55,480 nucleotides of DNA from an uncultured Burkholderiales bacterium (GTDB lineage Bacteria; Pseudomonadota; Gammaproteobacteria; Burkholderiales; Burkholderiaceae_C). The notes under the pieces were generated by a model. That model saw only the letters and a list, made by a program, of their open reading frames with translations. It had not been told where the DNA came from and did no database searches. Position numbers and translations under genes: made by a program. The number at the start of each line of letters is the position of its first letter. Positions within the stretch are counted from its first letter, which is position 1. This document shows, piece by piece, positions 25,031 to 37,094 of the stretch. The stretch covers positions 1-55,480 of the forward strand of contig CAIQBO010000008.1 of assembly GCA_903870145.1 (NCBI GenBank). Direction: 5' to 3'.

Positions 25031-28000
25031 TTGACTCAAATTCAGACTGCTGTGCGCCTTAATTCCATCAAACTTTCAGGATTCAAATCCTTCGCCGAGC
25101 CCACCAACTTTGTCTTGCCAGGCCAGTTGGTCGGGGTGGTGGGGCCCAATGGCTGCGGAAAATCAAACATCATGGACGCTGTGCGCTGGGTGTTGGGTGA
25201 GTCGCGCGCCTCAGAACTGCGCGGCGAGTCCATGCAAGACGTCATCTTCAACGGCACCAGCACCCGAAAGCCCGCAAGCCGCGCCAGCGTGGAATTGATC
25301 TTTGACAATGCAGACCACCGCGCCGGAGGCCAGTGGGGGCAGTTTGCAGAAATTGCAGTCAAGCGTGTATTGACCCGCGACGGCAACAGCAGCTACTACA
25401 TCAACAACCAACCCGTGCGCCGCCGCGATGTGCAAGATGTGTTTTTGGGCACAGGTTTGGGCCCACGTGCCTACGCCATCATTGGTCAAGGCACGATCAG
25501 TCGAATCATCGAATCGCGCCCTGAAGAGTTACGCCTTTTTTTGGAAGAGGCTGCAGGCGTTTCGAAGTACAAAGAGCGGCGCCGCGAGACTGAAAATCGC
25601 ATGTCTGATACGCGAGAGAATTTAACCCGCGTGGACGACATCTTGCGTGAATTGAACGCCAATTTAGAAAAGTTGGAAAAGCAAGCTGAAGTTGCGCAGC
25701 GCTTTAATTCACTCAAAGCCGACAGCACGTTGAAGCAGCACCAGTTGTGGTTCTTCAAGCGTTCAGATGCGCAGGCTGATCAAGTTAAAATCAAAGCCGA
25801 CACCGACAAAGCGATGATCGATTTAGAGTCGCGCATTGCCGACTTGCGCCATGTGGAAGCTGATTTGGAAACCATTCGCCAAGGCCATTACGCCGCGGGC
25901 GACCAAGTCAACCAAGCGCAAGGCTTGTTGTACGAGGCCAGTGCCGAAGTGGGCCGCCTCGAAGCTGAAATTCGTTTTGTGGTTGAAGGCCGCCAGCGTG
26001 CAGAGCAGCGCATGACGCAGCTCAAAGAGCAATCTGCCGAGTGGTCAGAGCGCCAACTGCAAGCTCAAAGTGAGCTCGAGCAATTGGCAGAACAGGCCTT
26101 GCAAGCAGAAGATCAAGCCATCACTTTGGCTGCGCAGGTTGAACACCAGGCTCAGGCTTTGCCAGATTTGGAAGAGGCATTGCGCCAAGCCCAAACCAAG
26201 GCCAATGCGCAGCGCAGCAGCGTAGTTGAAGTGCAGCAGCAAATACAAGTGCTGGCCGCTGAGCAGCGCAGCATTCAGGAGCAAACGCAGCAACTCACAT
26301 TGCGGCAAGAACGCTTAGAGACCGATCGCAACGCACTGGACGCACCCGACGAGCAGCGCCTGGCCCATTCGCGCGAACAATTGCTGCTGGCCCAAGGCTT
26401 GGCACAGGAGTCTGAAGCGCGCTTGCACGAGTTGCAAGAACAAACCCCATTGCTCGACCAAGATCGCCGTGACAAGCAGCACGAAGTGAACCAAGAATCT
26501 GCCCGATTGGCCGATTTAACGGCCAAGATCGAAGCTTTGAAATCTTTGCAAGAAAAAGTGCGCACGGACGGCAAACTCAAACCCTGGCTGGCCAAGCACG
26601 GTCTTGAGAATCTGAACGGGCTGTGGAGCCGCATGCACATGCAGCCCGGTTGGGAAAACGCCATGGAGGCAGCGCTGCGTGACCGCTTATCTTCGCTAGA
26701 GGTCTCTAAGCTTGAAGTGGTTCGCTCTTTTGCCGCTGACGCACCACCGGCAAAATTGTCCTTTTACAGCCCCCCCAATGCCACGACTGCCGTTGCCCGC
26801 AAAGGCCTGCCTGCGGCTTGCAAACCGTTGTCGGATTTGCTTTTGTTGTCCGACGCCGGCCTGTCTGCTTTGCTGACCGATTGGTTGCAAGGCTACTTCA
26901 CGGCGCCCAGCTTGGAAGATGCCTTGGCTTGGCGCGATCAACTCAAAGCGGGTGAATGGTTTGTGGTGCAAAGCGGGCATGCCATTGGCCAGCACAGTGT
27001 GAGTTTTTATGCGCCTGATTCTGAGCAATCTGGCCTTCTTGCGCGCGCGCAAGACATTGAAAACTTTGAAAAACAGCAGCGCGCGCAAACCTTGATATCG
27101 CAAGAATCACGCAGTGCTTCGGTGCGCGCCGAGGCCGTCTACGCCGATGCTGCGCAGCGCCTGGTCTTGGTGCGCAAAGAGGCCAGCGACGCACAGGCCA
27201 AAGCCCATGAGCTCCAAGTCGAGACACTGCGTTTGTCGCAGTGGGCCGATCAAACCCGTGCGCGCACTGAGCAAATTACTTCTGACATGGCCGAGGTGCA
27301 AAACGCATTGAACGATCTGCAAGAGCGCCGATCAACTGCAGAAGGCCGTTTTGAAGAGCTCGACATGCAATTGGCCGACACACAAGAGCGACATGCGCAA
27401 TTGGACGAACATGTGATTCAAGCTCAGCGCCAATTGTCTGAATGCAGTGAGCAACAAAGAAGTCTAGAGCGCAGCGCCCAAGAAGCTGCATTTGCGCAGC
27501 GCACATTGCAAGCGCGAAGCTCAGAGTTGCATCGCGCTTTAGAAACTGCAGCGCAACAAATCAAATCCATCGAGGAAGAGCAGCAACGCGCCCATGATGA
27601 GTTAACACGTTTGAACGATGCGGCAGCGCAAGCAGGCTTGCAAACTGCCTTGTCGATCAAATTGGAACGCGAGCAAACATTGTCGGCCCGGCGCAGTGAA
27701 TACGATGACTTGACGGCACGCCTTCGCGCCAGCGACGAGCGGCGCATGGGTTTTGAGCGCGAACTCGACCCGATGCGCCAGCGCATCACAGAGTTGCAAT
27801 TGAAAGAGCAAGCCTCTCGCTTAGGCTTGGAGCAATACAACCAACTGCTGCTCGATGCAGAGGCTGATTTGGAGGCGCTGGCCCGCTCCATCGAAGAGGG
27901 CAATGTGCGCTTGACGGGCTTGCAGTCTGAAATTGACCGCTTCAACCGCGAAATTGCAGCGCTAGGCCCTGTCAACATGGCCGCGTTGGACGAGTTGAGC

Positions 28001-28579
28001 ACCGCCAGTGAGCGCAAAATTTTCCTTGACGCGCAAACTGCCGACTTGACCGAGGCCATGAACACTCTGGAAGATGCCATCAAGAAAATTGATGCTGAAA
28101 CCCGTGAACTTTTGGCTGGCACCTTCAAGATTGTGAACGAGCATTTCGGCCGCATGTTCCCCGAATTGTTTGGTGGCGGCAACGCGCGCTTGGTCATGAC
28201 GGGCGATGAAATTCTAGACTCTGGCGTGCAAGTCATGGCGCAACCGCCGGGCAAGAAAAATCAGACCATCCATTTGCTCTCAGGGGGTGAGAAAGCCCTG
28301 ACTGCGATTGCTTTGGTTTTTGCTATTTTTCAGCTCAACCCAGCGCCCTTTTGTTTGCTCGACGAGGTCGACGCGCCGCTGGACGACACCAACACCGAGC
28401 GCTACACGAAGTTGGTGGCCAGCATGTGCAAAGAAACGCAGTTCTTGTTCATCAGTCACAACAAAATCGCCATGGAAATGGCCGAGCAGTTGATTGGCGT
28501 GACCATGCAAGAGCAGGGCGTCTCGCGCATTGTGGCCGTCGACATGGAGGCCGCCGTGTCCATGGCCGAAGTCTTTTGA
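25031..28579 (+). CDS. smc: Chromosome segregation protein SMC
   Basis: An 1182-residue condensin ATPase that loops and organises chromosomal DNA as a dimer with ScpA/ScpB. N-terminal Walker A GPNGCGKS (38-45), a long coiled coil, a hinge around 500-660, a returning coiled coil, then the signature LLSGGEKAL (about 1083) and Walker B CLLDEVDAPLDD (about 1107-1118). TTG at 25031 has AAGGGG six bases upstream. The GTG at 25052 (RLNSIKLSGFKSF) fits family N-termini equally well but lacks a good binding site. zipA follows after 23 bases, an order common in Burkholderiales. scpA and scpB are not in the window. Confidence 0.96.
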   Translation: MTQIQTAVRLNSIKLSGFKSFAEPTNFVLPGQLVGVVGPNGCGKSNIMDAVRWVLGESRASELRGESMQDVIFNGTSTRKPASRASVELIFDNADHRAGGQWGQFAEIAVKRVLTRDGNSSYYINNQPVRRRDVQDVFLGTGLGPRAYAIIGQGTISRIIESRPEELRLFLEEAAGVSKYKERRRETENRMSDTRENLTRVDDILRELNANLEKLEKQAEVAQRFNSLKADSTLKQHQLWFFKRSDAQADQVKIKADTDKAMIDLESRIADLRHVEADLETIRQGHYAAGDQVNQAQGLLYEASAEVGRLEAEIRFVVEGRQRAEQRMTQLKEQSAEWSERQLQAQSELEQLAEQALQAEDQAITLAAQVEHQAQALPDLEEALRQAQTKANAQRSSVVEVQQQIQVLAAEQRSIQEQTQQLTLRQERLETDRNALDAPDEQRLAHSREQLLLAQGLAQESEARLHELQEQTPLLDQDRRDKQHEVNQESARLADLTAKIEALKSLQEKVRTDGKLKPWLAKHGLENLNGLWSRMHMQPGWENAMEAALRDRLSSLEVSKLEVVRSFAADAPPAKLSFYSPPNATTAVARKGLPAACKPLSDLLLLSDAGLSALLTDWLQGYFTAPSLEDALAWRDQLKAGEWFVVQSGHAIGQHSVSFYAPDSEQSGLLARAQDIENFEKQQRAQTLISQESRSASVRAEAVYADAAQRLVLVRKEASDAQAKAHELQVETLRLSQWADQTRARTEQITSDMAEVQNALNDLQERRSTAEGRFEELDMQLADTQERHAQLDEHVIQAQRQLSECSEQQRSLERSAQEAAFAQRTLQARSSELHRALETAAQQIKSIEEEQQRAHDELTRLNDAAAQAGLQTALSIKLEREQTLSARRSEYDDLTARLRASDERRMGFERELDPMRQRITELQLKEQASRLGLEQYNQLLLDAEADLEALARSIEEGNVRLTGLQSEIDRFNREIAALGPVNMAALDELSTASERKIFLDAQTADLTEAMNTLEDAIKKIDAETRELLAGTFKIVNEHFGRMFPELFGGGNARLVMTGDEILDSGVQVMAQPPGKKNQTIHLLSGGEKALTAIALVFAIFQLNPAPFCLLDEVDAPLDDTNTERYTKLVASMCKETQFLFISHNKIAMEMAEQLIGVTMQEQGVSRIVAVDMEAAVSMAEVF

Positions 28580-28602
28580 TCGTTTTTTAAAAATTCAAAA
28601 CC

Positions 28603-31748
<3,146 letters not shown>

Positions 31749-31758
31749 AAGAATTGAA

Positions 31759-32298
31759 ATGACTGTTCGTGAAATTTTAAAAATGGGTGATCCGCGTTTG
31801 CTGCGTCATGCAGCCCTTATTACTGAATTTGACACCCCGCAATTGCACGCCTTGGTGGCTGACATGATGGAGACCATGGTGGCTGCCTCGGGCGCAGGTT
31901 TGGCAGCACCGCAAATTGGCGTTGATTTGCAATTGGTGATTTTTGGCACGGGGCAGGTCAGCCCGCGCTACCCAGATGCACAGCCCATACCAGCCACCGT
32001 GCTACTCAACCCCGTCATCACCCCCATGGGCGCCATCGAGCAAGAAGATTGGGAAGGCTGTTTGTCGGTGCCCGGTTTGCGCGCCAAGGTGCCCAGGTGG
32101 GAGCAGATTCGCTACACCGGCTTTGACGTGAAGGGCCAGCGCATTGAGCGCGTGGCGGACGGATTCCATGCGCGCGTGGTGCAGCATGAGTGCGACCATT
32201 TGATCGGTGTTTTGTACCCGATGCGCGTGCGTGATTTCACGCACTTTGGATTCAACTCTGTGCTGTTCCCCGGCTTGGCAGCAGAATCGGACGACTGA
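31759..32298 (+). CDS. def: Peptide deformylase
   Basis: A 179-residue iron/zinc hydrolase that removes the formyl group from new protein N-termini. All three motifs are present: [10 protein letters not shown] (45-54), EGCLSVPG (99-106, metal ligand Cys101) and QHECDHL (142-148, His143, catalytic Glu144, His147). Cys in place of the common Ile/Leu in the last motif is acceptable in the family. It begins 10 bases after ligA and is probably in the same transcript. fmt is not adjacent. Confidence 0.96.
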   Translation: MTVREILKMGDPRLLRHAALITEFDTPQLHALVADMMETMVAASGAGLAAPQIGVDLQLVIFGTGQVSPRYPDAQPIPATVLLNPVITPMGAIEQEDWEGCLSVPGLRAKVPRWEQIRYTGFDVKGQRIERVADGFHARVVQHECDHLIGVLYPMRVRDFTHFGFNSVLFPGLAAESDD

Positions 32299-32301
32299 AG
32301 C

Positions 32302-33465
32302 TCAAAGGCGAGCGAGCCGCTGCAAGGCTTGCTCCAAAGTGCTATCTTGCTTGGCAAAACAAAAGCGGATGACCTTTTGATCAAACTGATCGCCGTAAAA
32401 AGCCGACAGCGGAATGGCCGCAACCCCCACCTCGCGCGTGAGCCATTGACAAAAATCCGATTCGCTCAAGTTCTTCTCGGGCACGCCTAAATTTGAAATG
32501 TCCACGCATTGAAAGTAGGTGCCCTGGCCAGGCAACAATTTGAATTTTGTTTTGGACAATCCGTCTCGAAACAAATCACGTTTGCGTTGGTAAAACGCAG
32601 ACAAACCCGCGTAGGGCTCTGGGTCCGCCATGTAGCGCGCCAGGCCATGCTGCACAGGTGTGTTCACGGTGAACACATTGAACTGGTGCACTTTTCGAAA
32701 CTCCGTGGTCATGCTGGCAGGCGCGGCCACAGTGCCCACTTTCCAGCCCGTCACATGGTAAGTTTTGCCAAAGCTCGAGACCACAAAAGCGCGCTCGGCC
32801 AAGCCGGCAAAACTCGAAGCGCTGTGGTGCTCAAGCGGCGCGTAGACCATGTGCTCATAAACTTCGTCGCTGATCAGCAAAATCTCCGTAGGTTCGAGCA
32901 ATTCTTGCAGTTTGAGCATCTCCTCTCGCGTCCAGACCATGCCGCTGGGGTTGTGCGGTGAGTTGATGATGATGGCCCGTGTGCGGGGCGTCATAGCAGC
33001 TTGAATTTTTTCAAAATCAGGCCGGAAACTGCCAGGGCTCAAGGGCACACGCACTACGACGCCCCCGGCCATCTCGATATTGGGCACATAACTGTCATAG
33101 CAAGGCTCAAGTACGATGACTTCATCGCCAGCGTGCACCACGGCCAAGATGATGGTCAAGATCGCTTGCGTTGCGCCCGCAGTCACCGTAATTTCAGTGT
33201 TTGGGTTGTAGTCTCGCCCATACAGGCGTTTGATTTTCTGCGCCATCGCTTCTCGTAAGGGCGCTACGCCCGTCATCGGTGGGTATTGATTCAAGCCCTC
33301 CTGCATGGCGCCATGCACAGCGCTGACCAAGTTCGGGTCGCAGGCAAAGTCTGGAAAGCCTTGGCCTAAATTGACTGCACCGGTTTCTGTCGCCAAAGCA
33401 GACATCACGGTGAAAATGGTGGTCCCCATATTGGGGTGTTTGGAAATAAGGGAAGGTGTCATCAC
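32302..33465 (-). CDS. ybdL: Methionine/kynurenine-type aminotransferase (YbdL family)
   Basis: A 387-residue PLP-dependent class I aminotransferase. Motifs: NLGQGFPDF (32-40), TAGATQAI, NSPHNPSGM, ISDEVYEHMVY, and the PLP lysine in SFGKTYHVTGWKVG (Lys234). The pattern fits YbdL/kynurenine aminotransferase enzymes that act on methionine and aromatic amino acids. Its ATG overlaps the stop of the CysB-type regulator as ATGA, so the two are coupled, which suggests a link to sulfur amino acid metabolism. Convergent with def, with only 3 bases between the stops. Confidence 0.88.
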   Translation of the reverse strand: MMTPSLISKHPNMGTTIFTVMSALATETGAVNLGQGFPDFACDPNLVSAVHGAMQEGLNQYPPMTGVAPLREAMAQKIKRLYGRDYNPNTEITVTAGATQAILTIILAVVHAGDEVIVLEPCYDSYVPNIEMAGGVVVRVPLSPGSFRPDFEKIQAAMTPRTRAIIINSPHNPSGMVWTREEMLKLQELLEPTEILLISDEVYEHMVYAPLEHHSASSFAGLAERAFVVSSFGKTYHVTGWKVGTVAAPASMTTEFRKVHQFNVFTVNTPVQHGLARYMADPEPYAGLSAFYQRKRDLFRDGLSKTKFKLLPGQGTYFQCVDISNLGVPEKNLSESDFCQWLTREVGVAAIPLSAFYGDQFDQKVIRFCFAKQDSTLEQALQRLARL

Positions 33466-34403
33466 AGTTCGTAATCGTTGACGTGTCCGGTCATGGCTCT
33501 GGTGACCAGAGCTTGTGTCAATCGGTCACTTAAAAGTTCGGCGAAATAATAAACGAAATTGCGCAGATAAGCGCCGCGCTTGAAAGCCACGCGCGCCACA
33601 TTCATGCCAAGCAACGCGCCCATAGGCCTGGCCACCAAATCACCCACTGGGTCGTCTTTGATGGCCATTTCAGCCACGATGCCCACGCCCAAACCCAGTC
33701 GCACATAAGTTTTGATCACATCCGAATCGATCGCTTCCAAGGCAATTCGGGGGTGCAATTTCTTGTTTGCAAAGGCTTGGTCAATGCGCGTTCTGCCTGT
33801 AAACGATGGGTGGTAGGTGATCAAAGGCTCTTTGGCAATGTCCTCCAAACTCAAGTGGGGTTTGCGCAGCAAAGGGTGATCAGGCGGCAGCACCAACATG
33901 TGTTGCCACTCGTAGCAAGGAAGCGTCACCAAATCTTCATAGGACGCCAAAGATTCAGTGGCCATGCCGATCTCAGCCGTGTCGTCCATGAGCATGCGCG
34001 CGACTTGATCGGGCGCGCCTTGGTGCAAGCTGATATTGACCTTTGGGTACTTGGCGCGCAGGCGCGAAACGGGCACAGGCAAGACATAGCGCGCTTGGGT
34101 GTGCGTGGTGGCGATCGACAGGGTGCCGCTGTCTTGGGCGCTGTATTGCTCGCCGATGCGCTTTAAATTGCCGATTTCACGCATGATCACATCAATGCTT
34201 TGAAGCACATGCTGGCCTGGCTCTGTGATCCGCTTGAGGCGTTTGCCATGGCGCGCAAAAATATCAATGCCCAGCTCGTGCTCCAGCTCGATGATGGCCT
34301 TGGACACACCGGGCTGCGAGGTGTGCAACGCTTTGGCAGCTTCGGTCAAGTTCAAATTTCGCCGTGCTGCTTCTTGAACAAACCTGAATTGGTGCAAATT
34401 CAT
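33462..34403 (-). CDS. cysB: CysB-type LysR-family transcription regulator
   Basis: A 313-residue LysR regulator. The winged helix at 1-65 reads MNLHQFRFVQEAARRNLNLT then TSQPGVSKAI, and the effector domain begins near 90 (GTLSIATTHTQARYVLP). The TTHTQARY motif is specific to the CysB/Cbl group, which senses O-acetylserine derivatives and sulfate/thiosulfate to control sulfur assimilation. Cbl or an alkanesulfonate regulator is the alternative. It sits between the sirohydrochlorin chelatase-like gene and the aminotransferase. The AT-rich 54-base gap upstream (34404-34457) could carry its own promoter. Confidence 0.87.
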   Translation of the reverse strand: MNLHQFRFVQEAARRNLNLTEAAKALHTSQPGVSKAIIELEHELGIDIFARHGKRLKRITEPGQHVLQSIDVIMREIGNLKRIGEQYSAQDSGTLSIATTHTQARYVLPVPVSRLRAKYPKVNISLHQGAPDQVARMLMDDTAEIGMATESLASYEDLVTLPCYEWQHMLVLPPDHPLLRKPHLSLEDIAKEPLITYHPSFTGRTRIDQAFANKKLHPRIALEAIDSDVIKTYVRLGLGVGIVAEMAIKDDPVGDLVARPMGALLGMNVARVAFKRGAYLRNFVYYFAELLSDRLTQALVTRAMTGHVNDYEL

Positions 34404-34457
34404 GCAGATTAATTGTGTAAAGTTTTATAACAAACACCGTTATTATGCTTTAAATGT

Positions 34458-34844
34458 CTAAAGCTTGGGTGCTTGCAAAGCCAATTGCGCCATCAGCTCG
34501 GTCATCGCAGGCTCTTGTCCAATGGGCATTTGAAGGCTCAAGACAAGCTCAGGGTAGGTCTTTTGCAGATCCGCCATCAGCACGGGCAGATCCTCGCGGG
34601 CATGACGCCCCACACCCAAAAACATAGGCACCACATGGATGTGGCGCACGCCTTGAGCAACCATGTCAGCAGCGGCCTGGGCCAACGTGGGTTCACACAG
34701 CTCGAGGTAAGCGCAACTGACCTTGACCGAAGGGGCAAGCTCGCACATGCGCGCTGCAACGGCCTCAACAGGCAGTCGCCACAAGGGATCGCGCGAACCA
34801 TGCGCGAACAACAAATGTCCGGTCAGTGGTGTGTCTTGATGCAT
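34458..34844 (-). CDS. cbiX: CbiX-type sirohydrochlorin chelatase
   Basis: A 128-residue small CbiX/SirB-family chelatase (short CbiX^S form). I chose ATG 34844 (MHQDTPLTG); the upstream part of the longer frame is the lptG gene read in another frame. Motifs: LLFAHGSRDP (metal-binding His) and SCAYLELCEPTL (Glu ligands), then HIHVVPMFLGVGRHAREDLP (second His region). It would insert cobalt or iron into sirohydrochlorin. Beside a CysB-type gene, siroheme for sulfite reductase is the more likely product; that is inferred. It starts 11 bases after lptG. Confidence 0.88.
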   Translation of the reverse strand: MHQDTPLTGHLLFAHGSRDPLWRLPVEAVAARMCELAPSVKVSCAYLELCEPTLAQAAADMVAQGVRHIHVVPMFLGVGRHAREDLPVLMADLQKTYPELVLSLQMPIGQEPAMTELMAQLALQAPKL

Positions 34845-34855
34845 CGATGAAAGCT

Positions 34856-35962
34856 TCACTGTCGAAAAACCAACCAAGCAAAAGTGGCCAATGAGACCAT
34901 GCTGTAGATCAAGGCCGGTGCGGCGGCGGTCAACCAAGGCTGCCAATTTTGCAAATTGCCCATGAAACCAAAGACGTTGTTCAGCAGGTAAAAACTGATG
35001 CCCGCCATCACGCCGCCAAATACATGGCCAGCGATGTTGCCAGACCTGAAGTGCAGATAGGCAAAGGGCAGGGCCAAGGCCAGCATCACCCAGCAGCTCA
35101 AGGGGTAGAAAACTTTGCGCCAAAATTGGATCTCGTAACGCTGCGCATTTTGGCCGTTGGCCGACAAGTGGCGAATGTATTGAAACAAGTCCAGAGTTTG
35201 CATGCGGTCGGGGCTGAGTAGCGCAGCGCTGACCATCTGCGCGCTGATCTCCGTGGGCCAACGCCACTCTTGCAACTTTATGTTTTCAATCGAGGAAGAC
35301 CCCTTCGAGCCCATCTTGAAAATCTGCCGTTGCGCCGATTTGAGCAACCATGCGTTGTCCGGTAAAAACTCAGCCGAAGCAGCTTGCGTGATCGAGAGCA
35401 AGCGTCCATTGGCGTCAAATTCGTGGATCCGAATTTGTTCAGGTTGTCCGTCGATACTCAATGCCCTGACGTTCACGGCAAACTGCGAAGGGTCTTGCTT
35501 TTCTTTGAGCCACGCACCGGTTTGTCCAACGCTCACCTGCCCTTGGTAATGGGCTTTGAGCAACTGCGCTTGGCGCTCGGTCCAAGGCGAGATGTAGTCA
35601 CCTAAAACAAATGTGATCAGCACAAAAACCAAGCCCAATTGAAACAATGTTTTAAGCGCACGCCAAGGGTCCAAGCCGCCGGTTCTCAAGATGGTGAACT
35701 CTGAACTTTGTGCGAAACGGGCCATCACAAAAATACTGCCAATCAAAACTGAAATGGGCAGCAGTTCATACAAGTGACTGGGCATCAACAAGCTCACGTA
35801 GATCAAAGCATGCTGCAGTTGATAGCCCTGCGCCTTGCTGCGACTGAGAGCTTGCAATTGGTCGACCAAATCAAAGAAAACAAACAAGGCCAAAAACCCA
35901 AGCGCCACAAAGCTGACTGCGCGAATGATTTCGCCGTGGATCAAACGGCGTAATGTTTTCAT
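34856..35962 (-). CDS. lptG: LPS export permease LptG
   Basis: A 368-residue inner-membrane permease of the YjgP/YjgQ family. The start MKTLRRLIHGEIIRAVSFVALG at 35962 overlaps the lptF stop as ATGA; the longer frame upstream is not conserved. Three N-terminal membrane helices, a periplasmic jelly-roll domain (about 135-265) and three C-terminal helices (for example FYPLSCWVMLALALPFAYLHFRSGNIAG) match LptG. With LptF and the ATPase LptB it extracts lipopolysaccharide from the inner membrane. It may be cotranscribed with cbiX. Confidence 0.95.
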   Translation of the reverse strand: MKTLRRLIHGEIIRAVSFVALGFLALFVFFDLVDQLQALSRSKAQGYQLQHALIYVSLLMPSHLYELLPISVLIGSIFVMARFAQSSEFTILRTGGLDPWRALKTLFQLGLVFVLITFVLGDYISPWTERQAQLLKAHYQGQVSVGQTGAWLKEKQDPSQFAVNVRALSIDGQPEQIRIHEFDANGRLLSITQAASAEFLPDNAWLLKSAQRQIFKMGSKGSSSIENIKLQEWRWPTEISAQMVSAALLSPDRMQTLDLFQYIRHLSANGQNAQRYEIQFWRKVFYPLSCWVMLALALPFAYLHFRSGNIAGHVFGGVMAGISFYLLNNVFGFMGNLQNWQPWLTAAAPALIYSMVSLATFAWLVFRQ

Positions 35963-37071
35963 GCGCCCAGCTCCCGCGAAGGTGCAGTTATTTGCGGCAG
36001 TGCATTGCGCCACGTCAGATTCCAATGGCGCTGGGCAAGCCAAGCGCAGGCCATCAAAAATGCGCCGCCATGCAAGGCCAGCATGAAGCCTGGCATGCTC
36101 ACGCGGCTTGAAGCAATCCAACTTTGTCCTACATTGACCATGTTGTAGTAGCTCACAAAACAAAACAGCGCCAGCGCAAGGTGATAACTGCGCCCCACAC
36201 GCGGGTTGACGCTGGCCACAGCCAGTCCCAACAGCATCAAGTTCAAAGCAGCCAAGGCCAACCCGATACGCCAAGACAGCTCCCCTAAATTAACCGGGGA
36301 AGGTTGGCTCAGCAGACCCAGCGTGCTGATCATGCGGCTGGGGGCATCTGCGACTGCCAACTTGGCGTTGGGGTCAATCAGCAGTTGATAGTCCTGAAAT
36401 TCGGTCATGCGAACTTCTCCAGTCTGATGATTTTTAAGCATTTGCTGGCCTTGCTGCAAATATAAAAAACGCTCACCCCCTGAGATCTCGATGCGGCCTT
36501 GTTTGGCAGTGGTGATGCTCTCGATCGGCCCGTCCACGCTGGAGACAAAAACGTTGCTGCCGGTCAAGTTGCTGGGGCTGTCTTTGTCAATGAAAAAAAC
36601 CCGTTTGCCACCCGCTGATTCTTGAAACTGACCGGGTGCCACCCTTTCGATGTCGTTGCGCTGCTCAAAACGGTCTCGCAGATCTTGAATTTGCCGGTTG
36701 CTCCAAGGCCACACGAACAATGCCAGCAGCCCAATGCCCAGTAAAATAGGCCAAGCAAAGCGAAACAAAGGGCGAATGAAACTGCCCAAGCCATGACCGC
36801 TTGAAAACCAAATCACCATTTCACTGTCGGCGTACATGCGCGAGAGGGTCGAGACCACAGCAATGAACAAACTCAATGTCAAAATAGTGGTCAAATGCCC
36901 AGTCACCGTCAAGCCCATGACCAGCAGGACCTCCGAAGGGTTGACCGAGCCGCGCGTGGCCTGACCCAAGGTGCGAATCAAAAGGATGGTCATCACAATG
37001 GTGGCCAAGACCACCACCGTGGCCCCGAAACTTCGGGCCAGGTCTTTGCGAAATGAAGAATGGAATAACAT
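35959..37071 (-). CDS. lptF: LPS export permease LptF
   Basis: A 370-residue YjgP/YjgQ-family permease. ATG 37071 (MLFHSSFRKDLARSFGATV) fits the family start. Membrane helices at about 12-35, 55-85 and 100-120 are followed by a periplasmic domain, then three further helices near the C-terminus. It is the partner of LptG in the LPS transport complex. Divergent from pepA with only 23 bases between start codons, so promoters and leaders must overlap the neighbouring genes. Coupled by ATGA to lptG. Confidence 0.95.
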   Translation of the reverse strand: MLFHSSFRKDLARSFGATVVVLATIVMTILLIRTLGQATRGSVNPSEVLLVMGLTVTGHLTTILTLSLFIAVVSTLSRMYADSEMVIWFSSGHGLGSFIRPLFRFAWPILLGIGLLALFVWPWSNRQIQDLRDRFEQRNDIERVAPGQFQESAGGKRVFFIDKDSPSNLTGSNVFVSSVDGPIESITTAKQGRIEISGGERFLYLQQGQQMLKNHQTGEVRMTEFQDYQLLIDPNAKLAVADAPSRMISTLGLLSQPSPVNLGELSWRIGLALAALNLMLLGLAVASVNPRVGRSYHLALALFCFVSYYNMVNVGQSWIASSRVSMPGFMLALHGGAFLMACAWLAQRHWNLTWRNALPQITAPSRELGA

Positions 37072-37094
37072 CGTTTGTCTGGAAAACCTCAATT

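Noticed and set aside
27424..28254. 276-residue Ser/Arg-rich minus-strand ORF
   Set aside because: Antisense to the SMC coiled coil and head domain; no independent start signal.
34845..35267. N-terminal extension of the CbiX frame
   Set aside because: The extra residues overlap lptG and are unlike any chelatase N-terminus; ATG 34844 gives the normal short CbiX length.
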